This document shows, in pieces, positions 17,291 to 25,968 of a stretch of DNA of 64,000 nucleotides. Source of the DNA: Opitutaceae bacterium (GTDB lineage Bacteria > Verrucomicrobiota > Verrucomicrobiia > Opitutales > Opitutaceae); contig JAUSID010000263.1 of the NCBI GenBank assembly GCA_030648295.1, positions 1-64,000 of the forward strand. The letters run 5' to 3'. A model generated the notes under the pieces. The model was given only the letters and a program-made list of their open reading frames with translations, did no database searches and was not told where the DNA came from. The translations under genes and the position numbers were made by a program. Each line of letters opens with the position of its first letter. Positions within the stretch are counted from its first letter, which is position 1.

Positions 17291-17974
17291 ATGAAAAGCG
17301 CCGCATCCGTGCCGGAAGCGGAACAGTCGACCCGACCAGTCGAGCTTGCCCGCCATGACGAGGCGGCATTGCTCGAATTGCTCGAAACTCTCGTCCAGCG
17401 CCACGGCTACGTGCCGCGCGAATTCTCCGACGAGGTTTCCCGCCTGGTGGCGGTGAAGCTCGAACGACTGCGCCGGATCCAAGCCAAACTCGACTCCACC
17501 ATTCGCCGCGACGTCCAGCAGCATGTTGCCCGCTGGCGCAACGAGGAGGGCAACCTGATCATGATCCTCCATGCGATCCAGAACCAGCATGGTTACGTGC
17601 CGCGCGAGGTCGCGATGGAACTGTCGCGCGAACTCGGCGTGAAGCTGGCGCGGATCTACGAGGTCATCACCTTCTATCACTACTTCAAGCTGCAGCCGCC
17701 CGGGGCGCACAACGTGACCGTCTGCAACGGCACGGCGTGCTACCTCAAGGGTTCGACCGACCTGCTGAATGCATTGCGCACCGAGCTGGGTGTCGCGGAG
17801 GGTCAGACAACCGCCGACCGTCAGATCCATCTGGATACGGTCCGTTGCATCGGCTGCTGCGGCATGGCGCCCGCCGTCGTGATCGACGGGAAGACGCTCG
17901 GTCACGTGAAGGTTGCCGACGTCAGCGGGCATCTGGTCGCGCTGAAGCAGAGCAATCAGGAGGCCCGGCCATGA
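17291..17974 (+). CDS. hydC: NADH-linked [FeFe] hydrogenase, NuoE-like 2Fe-2S subunit
   Basis: Thioredoxin-fold 2Fe-2S subunit of the NuoE/HydC family; it relays electrons between the NADH subunit and the hydrogenase. The 227 residues carry the four ligands C145, C150 (VCNGTAC), C186 and C190 (RCIGCCGMAP). Unusually, the helical N-terminal motif appears twice: RHGYVPREFSDEVSRL (38-53) and QHGYVPREVAMELSRE (99-114), each followed by VKL. NuoE normally has it once. The ATG at 17291 was chosen because the upstream frame overlaps the divergent peptidase gene. It overlaps hydB by 4 bases (ATGA). Confidence 0.9.
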   Translation: MKSAASVPEAEQSTRPVELARHDEAALLELLETLVQRHGYVPREFSDEVSRLVAVKLERLRRIQAKLDSTIRRDVQQHVARWRNEEGNLIMILHAIQNQHGYVPREVAMELSRELGVKLARIYEVITFYHYFKLQPPGAHNVTVCNGTACYLKGSTDLLNALRTELGVAEGQTTADRQIHLDTVRCIGCCGMAPAVVIDGKTLGHVKVADVSGHLVALKQSNQEARP

Positions 17975-19989
17975 ACGCGCTGACGCCGGCCGACCTCGAG
18001 GCCATCGCCCGCACGCCGGTGGTCGATCCCCCCGAATGGGTGCGCGTGCAACTCGACACCGGCGGAATCGCCGCCGGCGCGGAACTGGTTTACGGGGCGC
18101 TCGCCGCCGCCCGCACCGAGCGCCAGCTCTCGTTCGCCCTGCTGCGCGCGGGCTCGGTCGGGTACTCGTTTGCGGATCCGGTGATCGAGGTACAGGACGC
18201 CGGGATGCCTCGCGTGCTGTACGGCCGGATGAACGCGGCGGTTGCCAGCCATCTGATTGACGAACACCTGCTCGCGCACCGGCTCCTCGACGATCACATC
18301 ATCGCAACCCGCCAGCGCGGCACGAGCCTCGACACCGCCGTCACGCATGTTCTCGTCCGCGACACGAGCGGGGAAGGCAGCCGCACCGAATCTCTCCAGT
18401 CCGCCTTCAACGCGGAATTGAAGCGCCAGGACCTCGGGGACCGCGTGCAGGTTGTGCGCGCGCTGGACGTCGGGATTTACGAGCAGGGCGCCGTGGTGCA
18501 GCTGCTCCCCGGCGCGGTGACCTACGCCAACATACAGGAGGCGGATATCGCGCTCATCGTGCGCGAGTCGATCGCCGGCGGTCGCGTGCTGGAGAATCTG
18601 CGGTGGCAGACGCCGGACCGGCAAAAGCGGATCGTCCTGCGCCATTGCGGCGAGGTCGATCCCGACAGCCTGGACGATTACCTGCGACGGGCCGCGGGTT
18701 ATCAGGCCCTGCGCCGCGCGCTCTTCGAATTCACCCCGGAGCAGGTCATTGCCGAAATGAAAACCGCGGCGCTCCGCGGCCGTGGTGGCGCGGGGTTTCC
18801 CACCGCGCTGAAATGGCAGCTGACGCGCGCGCAGCCAGCGCCGCAGCGTTACGTCATCTGCAACGGCGACGAGGGCGATCCGGGCGCCTTCATGGATCGC
18901 AGCGTCCTCGAGAGCGACCCGCACGTCGTGCTCGAGGGCATGCTGATCGCGGCGTACGCGATGGGCGCGAGCCGCGGATATTTTTATATCCGGGCCGAAT
19001 ACCCGAAGGCCGTCGAACGGATCGAACGCGCCATCGGTCAGGCGCGGGAGCGCGGGCTGCTCGGGGACAACATCCTTGGTCGCGGCTTTGCCTTCGACGC
19101 CAAGGTCCGTCTCGGTGCCGGCGCGTTCGTGTGCGGCGAGGAGACGGCTCTGATCGCCTCCATCGAGGGGCGGAGGGGGAGCCCGACCCCGCGGCCGCCC
19201 TATCCGTCCGTTCGCGGGCTGTGGGGCATGCCGACGGCAATCAACAACGTGGAGACGCTCGCATCCGTGCCACCGATACTGCGCCACGGCGGCGCGTGGT
19301 TCGCCGGCCACGGCACCCCCACGTCACGCGGCACGAAGGTCTTTGCCGTCACCGGCAAGGTGCGCAACGCCCAGCTGGTCGAGGTGCCGATGGGCACGAC
19401 CTTGCGCCAAATCATCACCGACGTGTGCGGCGGCGTGGCCGACGGTCGGGAGCTCAAGGCCGTCCAGACCGGCGGCCCCTCCGGCGGCGTCATCCCCGTC
19501 CAGCATCTGGATACGCCGGTGAGCTACGAGACGCTGCAGGAGCTCGGCTCGATCATGGGCTCGGGCGGCATGCTGGTGATGGACAAGACCGATTCGATGG
19601 TCGACGTGGCCAAATTCTACCTGCGTTTCTGCGTCGACGAGTCGTGCGGCAAATGCGCCCCGTGTCGAATCGGTGGATACCAGCTGCTCCAGATCCTGGA
19701 ACGCATCTCCCGCGGCCGCGGTTCCGCTTCCGACGTGGCGCAGATTCGCCGGATTTGCCTGGCGATGCAGCGCGCCTCGCTGTGCGGCTTGGGGCAGACG
19801 GCGCCGAACCCGGTGCTGTCGACGCTGCGCTACTTCAACGACGAGTATAAGGCCTTCATCGAAGGCGGCCCCGCCTACGTGCGCAAAATCAGCCGCACCG
19901 CCGCGCCGGCCGCCAAGTCAGCGGACGAAGCGCGCCGCGTGCCCGCCGCAGGCGAAACCGCGTCGGGCCTGCTGGCCGCCAAGTCCTGA
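17971..19989 (+). CDS. hydB: NADH-linked [FeFe] hydrogenase, NuoF-like flavoprotein subunit with degenerate N-terminus
   Basis: Binds NADH and FMN and passes electrons into the complex. The 672 residues include RGRGGAGFPTALKW (270-282), CNGDEGDPGAFMDR (297-310), GAFVCGEETALIASIEG (384-400) and a 4Fe-4S site C559, C562, C565 and C605. The first 225 residues look like two thioredoxin-like ferredoxin domains but contain no cysteine: DTGGIAAGA (29-37) and AGSVGYSFADP (60-70) match the cluster loops with ligands replaced (S62, S66). The C-terminal 2x4Fe-4S ferredoxin of bifurcating HydB proteins is absent. Family HydB subunits usually have both. Confidence 0.9.
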   Translation: MNALTPADLEAIARTPVVDPPEWVRVQLDTGGIAAGAELVYGALAAARTERQLSFALLRAGSVGYSFADPVIEVQDAGMPRVLYGRMNAAVASHLIDEHLLAHRLLDDHIIATRQRGTSLDTAVTHVLVRDTSGEGSRTESLQSAFNAELKRQDLGDRVQVVRALDVGIYEQGAVVQLLPGAVTYANIQEADIALIVRESIAGGRVLENLRWQTPDRQKRIVLRHCGEVDPDSLDDYLRRAAGYQALRRALFEFTPEQVIAEMKTAALRGRGGAGFPTALKWQLTRAQPAPQRYVICNGDEGDPGAFMDRSVLESDPHVVLEGMLIAAYAMGASRGYFYIRAEYPKAVERIERAIGQARERGLLGDNILGRGFAFDAKVRLGAGAFVCGEETALIASIEGRRGSPTPRPPYPSVRGLWGMPTAINNVETLASVPPILRHGGAWFAGHGTPTSRGTKVFAVTGKVRNAQLVEVPMGTTLRQIITDVCGGVADGRELKAVQTGGPSGGVIPVQHLDTPVSYETLQELGSIMGSGGMLVMDKTDSMVDVAKFYLRFCVDESCGKCAPCRIGGYQLLQILERISRGRGSASDVAQIRRICLAMQRASLCGLGQTAPNPVLSTLRYFNDEYKAFIEGGPAYVRKISRTAAPAAKSADEARRVPAAGETASGLLAAKS

Positions 19990-20017
19990 ACCACTGCCAA
20001 CGCAACCCTACCGCGAC

Positions 20018-21763
20018 ATGACCAGAGCCCGAATCAACCAGCTCGAAGTCGAGGTGCCCGAAGGCACGAGCATCCTCGATGCCGCCCGCAAGGTGCAGGT
20101 GAACATTCCCACCTTGTGCAAACACAAGGATCTGCTGCCGACCGCCGCGTGCGGGCTCTGCATCGTGCGCAACCAGGGCAGCAACAAGCTCATTCGGGCG
20201 TGTTGCACACCGCTGGAAAACAACATGCAGATCACGACCCACGATCGTGAGATCGTGGAGGTGCGGCGCTCCACGCTGGAGCTGATTCTCTCCAACCACC
20301 CCCAGGCCTGCCTCACCTGCGGCCGCAACGGCGAATGCGAACTCCAGGCGCGCGCGGCGGACTTCAACATTCCGCTCGAGGCGATCAAGCGCTACGTGAA
20401 GGACGTGCCGGCGGATCGTTCCACCGGCTCGATCATCCTCGAGTTCCAGAAGTGCATCAAATGCGGCCGGTGCATCCAGGTTTGCCAGGAGGTGCAGAAC
20501 GTCTGGGCGCTTTCCTTCCTCGATCGCGGGATCAACACCCGGATGGCGCCGGCCGGCGACATCACGCTCGCCGAATCGCCCTGCGTGAAATGCGGCCAGT
20601 GCTCCGCCCACTGCCCAACCGGTGCGATCGTCGAGAACGACGAAACGCCGCTCGTGTGGGAGGCGTTGCACGATCCGGAAAAGATCTGCGTCGTGCAAAT
20701 CGCGCCGTCCGTCCGCGTCACGGTGGGCGAGGCGTTCGGGCTGCCGCCGGGCGCCAATCTGACGCGAAAGCTCTACGCGGCACTGCGACGGCTCGGGTTC
20801 CGCGCCGTGTTCGACACCAACTTTTCCGCCGACCTCACGATCGTCGAGGAGGCGAGCGAGTTCATCCAGCGCTTCGTCCACCGCCGCGGCGCGCTGCCGC
20901 TGATCACCTCGTGCTGCCCGTCGTGGACGGACTTCATGGAGAAGCGGCACTACGACTTCATCGACAACTTCTCCACCGCGAAGTCGCCGCAACAGATGCT
21001 GGGCGTGCTGGCCAAGACCTACTACGCGCAAAAGCTCGGGCTCGATCCCGCGAAGATGTTCGTGGTTTCGATCATGCCCTGCACGGCGAAGAAGTACGAG
21101 CTGTCGCGCACGGAGGAGATGTATGCCTCCAGTTTCAAGGACGTGGACGTGGCGCTGACCACGCGCGAGCTCGCGCGAATGCTGAAACAATCCGGCATCG
21201 ATTTCCTGAACCTCGCCGACGGCAAGGCCGATTCGATGCTGGGCGACTACTCGGGCGCCGGCACCATTTTCGGCGTCACCGGCGGCGTGATGGAGGCCGC
21301 GTTGCGCACGGCCTGTTTCTACGCCACCGGCAAGAAGCTGGAGTCGCTCGAACTGGACTCCGTCCGCGGGCTCGAGGGCGTGAAGGAGGGCACCGTCATG
21401 GTCGATGGCACGGCTGTGCGCGTCGCCGTGGCGCATGGGCTCGCCAATGTCGAACAGGTGCTCGATCGCGTGCGGGCGGCGCGAAAGAACGGCCAGGAGC
21501 CGCCGTACCATTTTATCGAGGTCATGGCCTGCCCCGGCGGCTGCATCGGCGGCGGCGGCCAGCCTTACGGCGTGGACAATGAACGGCGGAAGCTTCGGAT
21601 CGCCGGGCTGTATCAGGATGATCGTGACGCGACCGTCCGCTATTCCCATGAAAATCCAGAGGTGGTTCGTGTGTATGAGGATTTCCTGGGCAAGCCGCTC
21701 GGCCCGCGGGCGCACGAGCTGCTGCACACCCAGTACACCGCCCGGCCATTGTACAAACGGTAG
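20018..21763 (+). CDS. hydA: [FeFe] hydrogenase catalytic subunit
   Basis: Produces or oxidises H2 at the H-cluster. The 581 residues contain, in order: a plant-type 2Fe-2S domain (C34, C45, C48 and C62 or C63), a His-Cys3 4Fe-4S site (H94, C98, C101, C107), two 4Fe-4S sites (C146/149/152/156 and C189/192/195/199), then the H-cluster motifs TSCCPSW (C299, C300), MPCTAKKYE (C355) and MACPGGCIGGGGQP (C505, C509), and a small-subunit-like tail. All ligands are intact, so it should be active if matured. No HydE, HydF or HydG maturase is in the window. Start follows hydB by 28 bases; the three genes form one operon. Confidence 0.96.
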   Translation: MTRARINQLEVEVPEGTSILDAARKVQVNIPTLCKHKDLLPTAACGLCIVRNQGSNKLIRACCTPLENNMQITTHDREIVEVRRSTLELILSNHPQACLTCGRNGECELQARAADFNIPLEAIKRYVKDVPADRSTGSIILEFQKCIKCGRCIQVCQEVQNVWALSFLDRGINTRMAPAGDITLAESPCVKCGQCSAHCPTGAIVENDETPLVWEALHDPEKICVVQIAPSVRVTVGEAFGLPPGANLTRKLYAALRRLGFRAVFDTNFSADLTIVEEASEFIQRFVHRRGALPLITSCCPSWTDFMEKRHYDFIDNFSTAKSPQQMLGVLAKTYYAQKLGLDPAKMFVVSIMPCTAKKYELSRTEEMYASSFKDVDVALTTRELARMLKQSGIDFLNLADGKADSMLGDYSGAGTIFGVTGGVMEAALRTACFYATGKKLESLELDSVRGLEGVKEGTVMVDGTAVRVAVAHGLANVEQVLDRVRAARKNGQEPPYHFIEVMACPGGCIGGGGQPYGVDNERRKLRIAGLYQDDRDATVRYSHENPEVVRVYEDFLGKPLGPRAHELLHTQYTARPLYKR

Positions 21764-21878
21764 GCCGGCCGGCGACCCTGCGCCGCGGGGTCTGGTTTGC
21801 TTCGATCCGGAAGCTCGGGTCGAAGCTCTGCGCCGCGGCCGGCATCTGCCGCGGCCCTCGATCCGGCGGCGACAGTCG

Positions 21879-23909
21879 GTGGGGAAAATCGCAGTCTTGT
21901 TCCCCGCGCTGCTCGGCGCACTCACGCACGCCGCGGGAATCGATGAGCCGACCGCCCTGCCGCCTTGGGTCGTGGCGGAATCGCGGCTTCCGCCCGATGC
22001 CGCGCCGGTACGGGCGAGCTCCGTGCTCACGAGCCAGGCGTGGTCCGGACGTTCGATTGGAACGCTCGCCGACGCCTTCCGGCAAATCCCCGGCGCGATC
22101 ATGCAGGAGAGCTTTGGCGGCATCGAGCCGCCGCGACTCTCGATCCGCGGCTCCGGCGTCCAAAGCGCGCCGACAAGTCGCGGTCTCGCGCTGCTGCTCG
22201 ACGAATTGCCGCTGGGGCTCGCCGATGGATCATTCAATACCACGTTGCTCGAGCCGATGCTCGGCGGAAGCGTCCAGGTGCAGCGCGGACTCGACGGCTG
22301 GCGGACGGCACCCGCGACCATGGGTGGCGCGCTGGACGTACGCACCGATGTAACGGGACGCGAACGGGAGGTCGTAAACCTCGAGGCCGGATCGTTTGGC
22401 GCGTTTCGTGCGCGCGCGAGTGCCGCCCGCGACCACGGCCGAACGGCGGCGGCCGCTGCGGTGGCGTTTTCACGGCAAGCGGGCTACCGCGCGCAAAGCG
22501 ATCAGGCACGCACCGCAGCGCACATGTCGCTTCGCCGCGCGCTCCGCCCGGAAGTGACGGTGTCGGCGGGCGTTTATCACGCCCATGCGCGTTATGCCGT
22601 CCCGGGACCGCTGACACTCGTGGCCGCCTCGATCGCACCACGCAGTGTTTCGAGCGACGTGCAGCGAGACCAACCGCGACGCGTCGCCGAAATCACGCGG
22701 CTCACCGCAAGGGCGGAGCAGCGGTCCGCCACCCGCGAGTTGCTCGCGGCCGCGAGCGTCGCGCGAACAGCGGATGATTTTCTTCAGCTTCAGCCCAATG
22801 GCGTCAGCCGATCGCGGAGTGACGACGCGAGTCTTCATCTGGCCTTTGCCGAGCGCTTCGTGGCCATCGGCATTCCGCACCAACTGCGAGTGGCTGCAAC
22901 CGCCACGCGAGGGTGGCGTGAACTTCAGCGGTTCACCAACGAGACTGGCCGGCTTGGGACGCAGTTCGCACGCGACGGGCTGTGCCCCACCACCGTCGCG
23001 GTGCAGATTGAAGAGGTGGCGGCGATCACCCGCACGGTCGTCGCGACGCTCGGCGTCGCGCGCGTATCGGCCCGCCGCGATGTCGTCGATCGGATCGCGC
23101 CGGGCCCGGCTCGCCGGCTTTCGTCGAGCGAGACGCTGCCGCAGGCGAGTCTCCGCTGGAGCGTGGCACGGGAGACGGCGCTATTTGCCACCGTGTCCGG
23201 TTCCGCCGAGCCGCCAACGTTCGACGATCTGATCGTGGTCACCAGCGTGCATCCTGTCCTTCAACGGCGGATGCAATCACTGGCTACGCAGCACGCGATC
23301 ACCACGGAGATCGGCGCCCGCGGCCGCGCGGGAGACCTCTCGTGGGATTTCGCGGCCTATCGCGCCCGTTGGCAGAACGAGATTCTGCGGCTGAGCGACT
23401 CCGCCGGTGTGCCGCGCGGAGTCGTCAACGCGTCGCCGACCACGCACGCCGGCATCGAGTCGGCCGCCCGCTGGGTGATCGTCGAGCGCGGCATGCGCGT
23501 GTCGCTCGCCGCGACTGCGACGTGGACCAACATTCGGTTCGAAGCCGATGCGGTCCATGGGCGCGGCCGGCTGGCCGGCTTGCCACCACACGTGGGCGCC
23601 GCCGAGGTACTCATTGAGTCACCGCGCGGGGTGTTCGCCGCCGCGGGCGCCGATTGGACCGCGGGTCACACCCGCGTCGATCATGCGGGTCGGCTCGGTT
23701 ACGGCGGACGAACGCTGGCACATGGGCGCGGCGGCTGGCGTTTCGCACGCGGCTTCGCCTGCTTTCTGGACGTGCGAAATGTGTTCGATCGCGCGAGCAT
23801 CGCGAGCACCGCCGGCGTGCTCGACCTGGCGCGCAGCCCGGCAGCAACCAGTATCTTCCTCCCCGCGCCCGGCCGCAGTTTCACCTTCGGCATCGAATGG
23901 AAACGCTAA
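21879..23909 (+). CDS. TonB-dependent outer-membrane receptor
   Basis: Encodes 676 residues from a GTG start that gives a signal peptide (KIAVLFPALLGALTHAAG). The plug domain includes IGTLADAFRQIPGAIMQESFGG, PRLSIRGSG and LLLDELPLGLADGSF; the rest is a beta-barrel with alternating aromatic strands ending FTFGIEWKR. It lacks the carboxypeptidase-like N-terminal domain of the two other receptors in the window, suggesting a metal-chelate or vitamin substrate rather than glycan (inference). It begins 116 bases after hydA on the same strand and might be co-transcribed. Confidence 0.8.
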   Translation: MGKIAVLFPALLGALTHAAGIDEPTALPPWVVAESRLPPDAAPVRASSVLTSQAWSGRSIGTLADAFRQIPGAIMQESFGGIEPPRLSIRGSGVQSAPTSRGLALLLDELPLGLADGSFNTTLLEPMLGGSVQVQRGLDGWRTAPATMGGALDVRTDVTGREREVVNLEAGSFGAFRARASAARDHGRTAAAAAVAFSRQAGYRAQSDQARTAAHMSLRRALRPEVTVSAGVYHAHARYAVPGPLTLVAASIAPRSVSSDVQRDQPRRVAEITRLTARAEQRSATRELLAAASVARTADDFLQLQPNGVSRSRSDDASLHLAFAERFVAIGIPHQLRVAATATRGWRELQRFTNETGRLGTQFARDGLCPTTVAVQIEEVAAITRTVVATLGVARVSARRDVVDRIAPGPARRLSSSETLPQASLRWSVARETALFATVSGSAEPPTFDDLIVVTSVHPVLQRRMQSLATQHAITTEIGARGRAGDLSWDFAAYRARWQNEILRLSDSAGVPRGVVNASPTTHAGIESAARWVIVERGMRVSLAATATWTNIRFEADAVHGRGRLAGLPPHVGAAEVLIESPRGVFAAAGADWTAGHTRVDHAGRLGYGGRTLAHGRGGWRFARGFACFLDVRNVFDRASIASTAGVLDLARSPAATSIFLPAPGRSFTFGIEWKR

Positions 23910-23936
23910 TCCCAACCGCGTCCGCGCCCTGCGCCA

Positions 23937-23957
23937 TTTTAACGTATTACGTTAAAA
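23937..23957. promoter_or_regulatory. 21-bp perfect palindrome, possible operator
   Basis: TTTTAACGTA and TACGTTAAAA flank a single T. It is AT-rich against a GC-rich background and lies 28 bases past the receptor stop and about 250 bases before the transporter start. The symmetry and size suit a dimeric repressor site or a short terminator stem. No other copy was noticed. Confidence 0.5.
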
Positions 23958-24204
23958 CCTCCAGGTGCGCGGCGCGGCAACATGTCGCGTACCCAGTGCG
24001 GCGCAGCCGCAATCAAAGTGATCGTTTTCGCCGATTGATGCGCCGCGGAGAACGGAGAAGGGAGCAAGGAGCAGGGCCAAACCATCGGATGGCTGAACCA
24101 GCAGCGATTTGCAGGCAGGCCGACACCATTTCAAAGGATATGTGTATTCCACGTAACGCTGGGATGAAGGGTCGGTATCCGGCAAACGCAGCGAGGTGCG
24201 CGCC

Positions 24205-25161
24205 ATGATCGCGCCGCTGGCGACGCTCGCCTTCTTTGCGGTTACGCCTGTGTTCGCAACGCGGGCGGCGCGGCTGCTCGGCAGCCTGCGGGCGAACTTC
24301 GGGCGGTTGTTGGTCGCACTGGTCGCACTTGGCGCGTGGGCCCACCTTTTCGGCCAAGGGCTGGAGGGCGCGGCGCTGCCGTGGTTCGTCGCCGGCGGCG
24401 TGATTGGCTTCGGTGTCGGCGGGATCGCGATGTTTCAATCGCTGCCGCGGATCGGGTCGACGCTCTCCACGTTGATCGTGCAATGCCTGTCGGCCGTCAC
24501 CGCCGTGGTGGTGGAATGGATGTGGCTGGGCACGACGCTGACGCCGCTCCAACTCACGTGCGCCGCGACGACGCTGGCGGGCGTGGTGCTGGGGCTCGCA
24601 CCGCGGAGCCTGGCGCGGCCGAACCCGGCCGAATGGCGCGCGGGCGTGGCGTGGGCGATCCTCTCGGCGCTTGGACAGGGAGTTGGCGCCGTGATCAGCC
24701 GGAAGGCGTTCCTCGTCACGGCGCTCGCGCGCGATCCAATCGATCCCGGAACGGCGACGTATCAACGCGTGCTCGGTGGCATTTTTATTGCCGGACTCGT
24801 GCTCGTGTTCTGTCGGAAAGATGCCACGCGAGCCGCACCACGCGATTTGTTTCGAAACGAAACGAAAACCGGTCTCCCGCCAGATATTGCGGGCGGGACG
24901 CCCGCGCTCCCAGGGGCGTGGACACGGGCGTGGTGGTGGGTCGCGGCCAACGCGGCGACCGGGCCAATCCTCGGCGTCACGTGTTACCAATGGGCGCTGC
25001 GCAGCACGCCGGCGGGAATCGTGCAACCCATCGTTGCCGCCGCACCGCTGCTGACGATCCCATTGGCGGCGTGGCTCGAGGGCACGCGGCCGCGCGGCAC
25101 GTATTATATCGGCGCAGTGCTGGCGGTGGCGGGTGTGAGTGGACTCATGGTGTCACGATAG
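24205..25161 (+). CDS. EamA/DMT-type permease
   Basis: Inner-membrane drug/metabolite transporter with about ten hydrophobic segments in two EamA halves; encodes 318 residues. The second half shows YQWALRSTPAGIVQPIVAAAPLLTIPLAAWLEG, typical of EamA. The loop between membrane segments 6 and 7 (DIAGGTPALPGA, about residues 229-240) is encoded by a copy of a dispersed palindrome (24889-24915) also present outside genes at 56716-56742. The ATG at 24205 has GCGAGG upstream; a GTG 9 bases earlier is possible. Substrate unknown. Confidence 0.85.
   Translation: MIAPLATLAFFAVTPVFATRAARLLGSLRANFGRLLVALVALGAWAHLFGQGLEGAALPWFVAGGVIGFGVGGIAMFQSLPRIGSTLSTLIVQCLSAVTAVVVEWMWLGTTLTPLQLTCAATTLAGVVLGLAPRSLARPNPAEWRAGVAWAILSALGQGVGAVISRKAFLVTALARDPIDPGTATYQRVLGGIFIAGLVLVFCRKDATRAAPRDLFRNETKTGLPPDIAGGTPALPGAWTRAWWWVAANAATGPILGVTCYQWALRSTPAGIVQPIVAAAPLLTIPLAAWLEGTRPRGTYYIGAVLAVAGVSGLMVSR
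24889..24915. repeat. Dispersed palindrome inside the EamA gene
   Basis: Twenty-seven bases beginning GCGGGCGGGACGCCCGCGCT are identical to 56716-56742, where they form the right arm of a full inverted repeat. Here the insertion keeps the reading frame. Confidence 0.8.
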
Positions 25162-25302
25162 CAGCCCGCATCGGTCCGTCATTCAATCAACGGAGCAGCG
25201 GAATTGCCGCGCGTATTTTGTCTGCGCTCGCGGACAATACGTGCGCAGCAATGGCCCTTTACCCGACCGGACCGGTGCGCACGATCGCGCGAACAGCTCG
25301 CG

Positions 25303-25956
25303 ATGAAATCCGGCCCTTCCCTCCGCGGCGCAGAACAGGCGGTGTCACTCGCCGCATCGGTGTCTCGTCGCGACTTTCTGCGCGGCCTCGGAACCACCGC
25401 GATCTCGACCGCGACGCTCGGCGCCGAAAGCGTGGCCGCGGAACTGCGGCAGGCGAACAGCGAAAAGCCGCAGGGCCCGGGCGGCGCCGCGATCACCCTG
25501 TCGATCAACGGCGAGCGGCGCGCGCTGATGCTCGAGCCGCGCGTCACCCTGCTCGAGGCGCTGCGTATCCACGCCGGCCTCACGGGTCCCAAGGAGGTGT
25601 GCGACCGCGCCACCTGCGGCGCATGCACGGTGCTGCTCGACGGCGTGCCGGTTTACGCCTGCATGATCCTCGCGATCGAGGCGCAGGGCCGCGAAATCAC
25701 CACGATCGAGGGCATCTCGAAACGCGGGCTCACCCCGGTCCAGCAGGCGGTGGTCGAGCACGACGGGCTGCAATGCGGCTACTGCACCCCGGGGTTCGTC
25801 ATGAGCCTGACCGCGTTGCTCAAACGCAACCCGCAGCCGACCGAGGCCGACGTGCGCAAAGCCTGCTCCGGCCACCTGTGCCGCTGCGGCTCGTACCCGC
25901 GGATATTCTCCGCGGCACTCGCGGCCAGCCGCGCGGCGGTCGCCGCGAAAATTTAA
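25303..25956 (+). CDS. Aldehyde oxidoreductase 2Fe-2S subunit, Tat-exported (PaoA/xanthine dehydrogenase small subunit type)
   Basis: Iron-sulphur subunit of a molybdenum hydroxylase. The 217 residues carry a Tat motif at 21-26 (SRRDFL), a plant-type 2Fe-2S site (C100, C105, C108, C120) and the second 2Fe-2S site of the family (C158, C161, C193, C195 in CGYCTPGF and HLCRCGSY). The Tat signal implies the folded enzyme is exported with its cofactors, as for E. coli PaoABC. The ATG at 25303 gives the Tat signal close to the N-terminus. The next gene starts 12 bases downstream. Confidence 0.92.
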   Translation: MKSGPSLRGAEQAVSLAASVSRRDFLRGLGTTAISTATLGAESVAAELRQANSEKPQGPGGAAITLSINGERRALMLEPRVTLLEALRIHAGLTGPKEVCDRATCGACTVLLDGVPVYACMILAIEAQGREITTIEGISKRGLTPVQQAVVEHDGLQCGYCTPGFVMSLTALLKRNPQPTEADVRKACSGHLCRCGSYPRIFSAALAASRAAVAAKI

Positions 25957-25968
25957 TCCCATTCCGCC

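Noticed and set aside
17291-19989. Part of respiratory complex I (nuoEF)
   Set aside because: The genes are followed directly by an [FeFe] hydrogenase catalytic subunit and no other nuo gene, so they are its NADH module.
19889-22345. 818-codon open frame antisense to hydA and the receptor start
   Set aside because: It opposes a gene with every H-cluster motif intact and shows no protein signature of its own.
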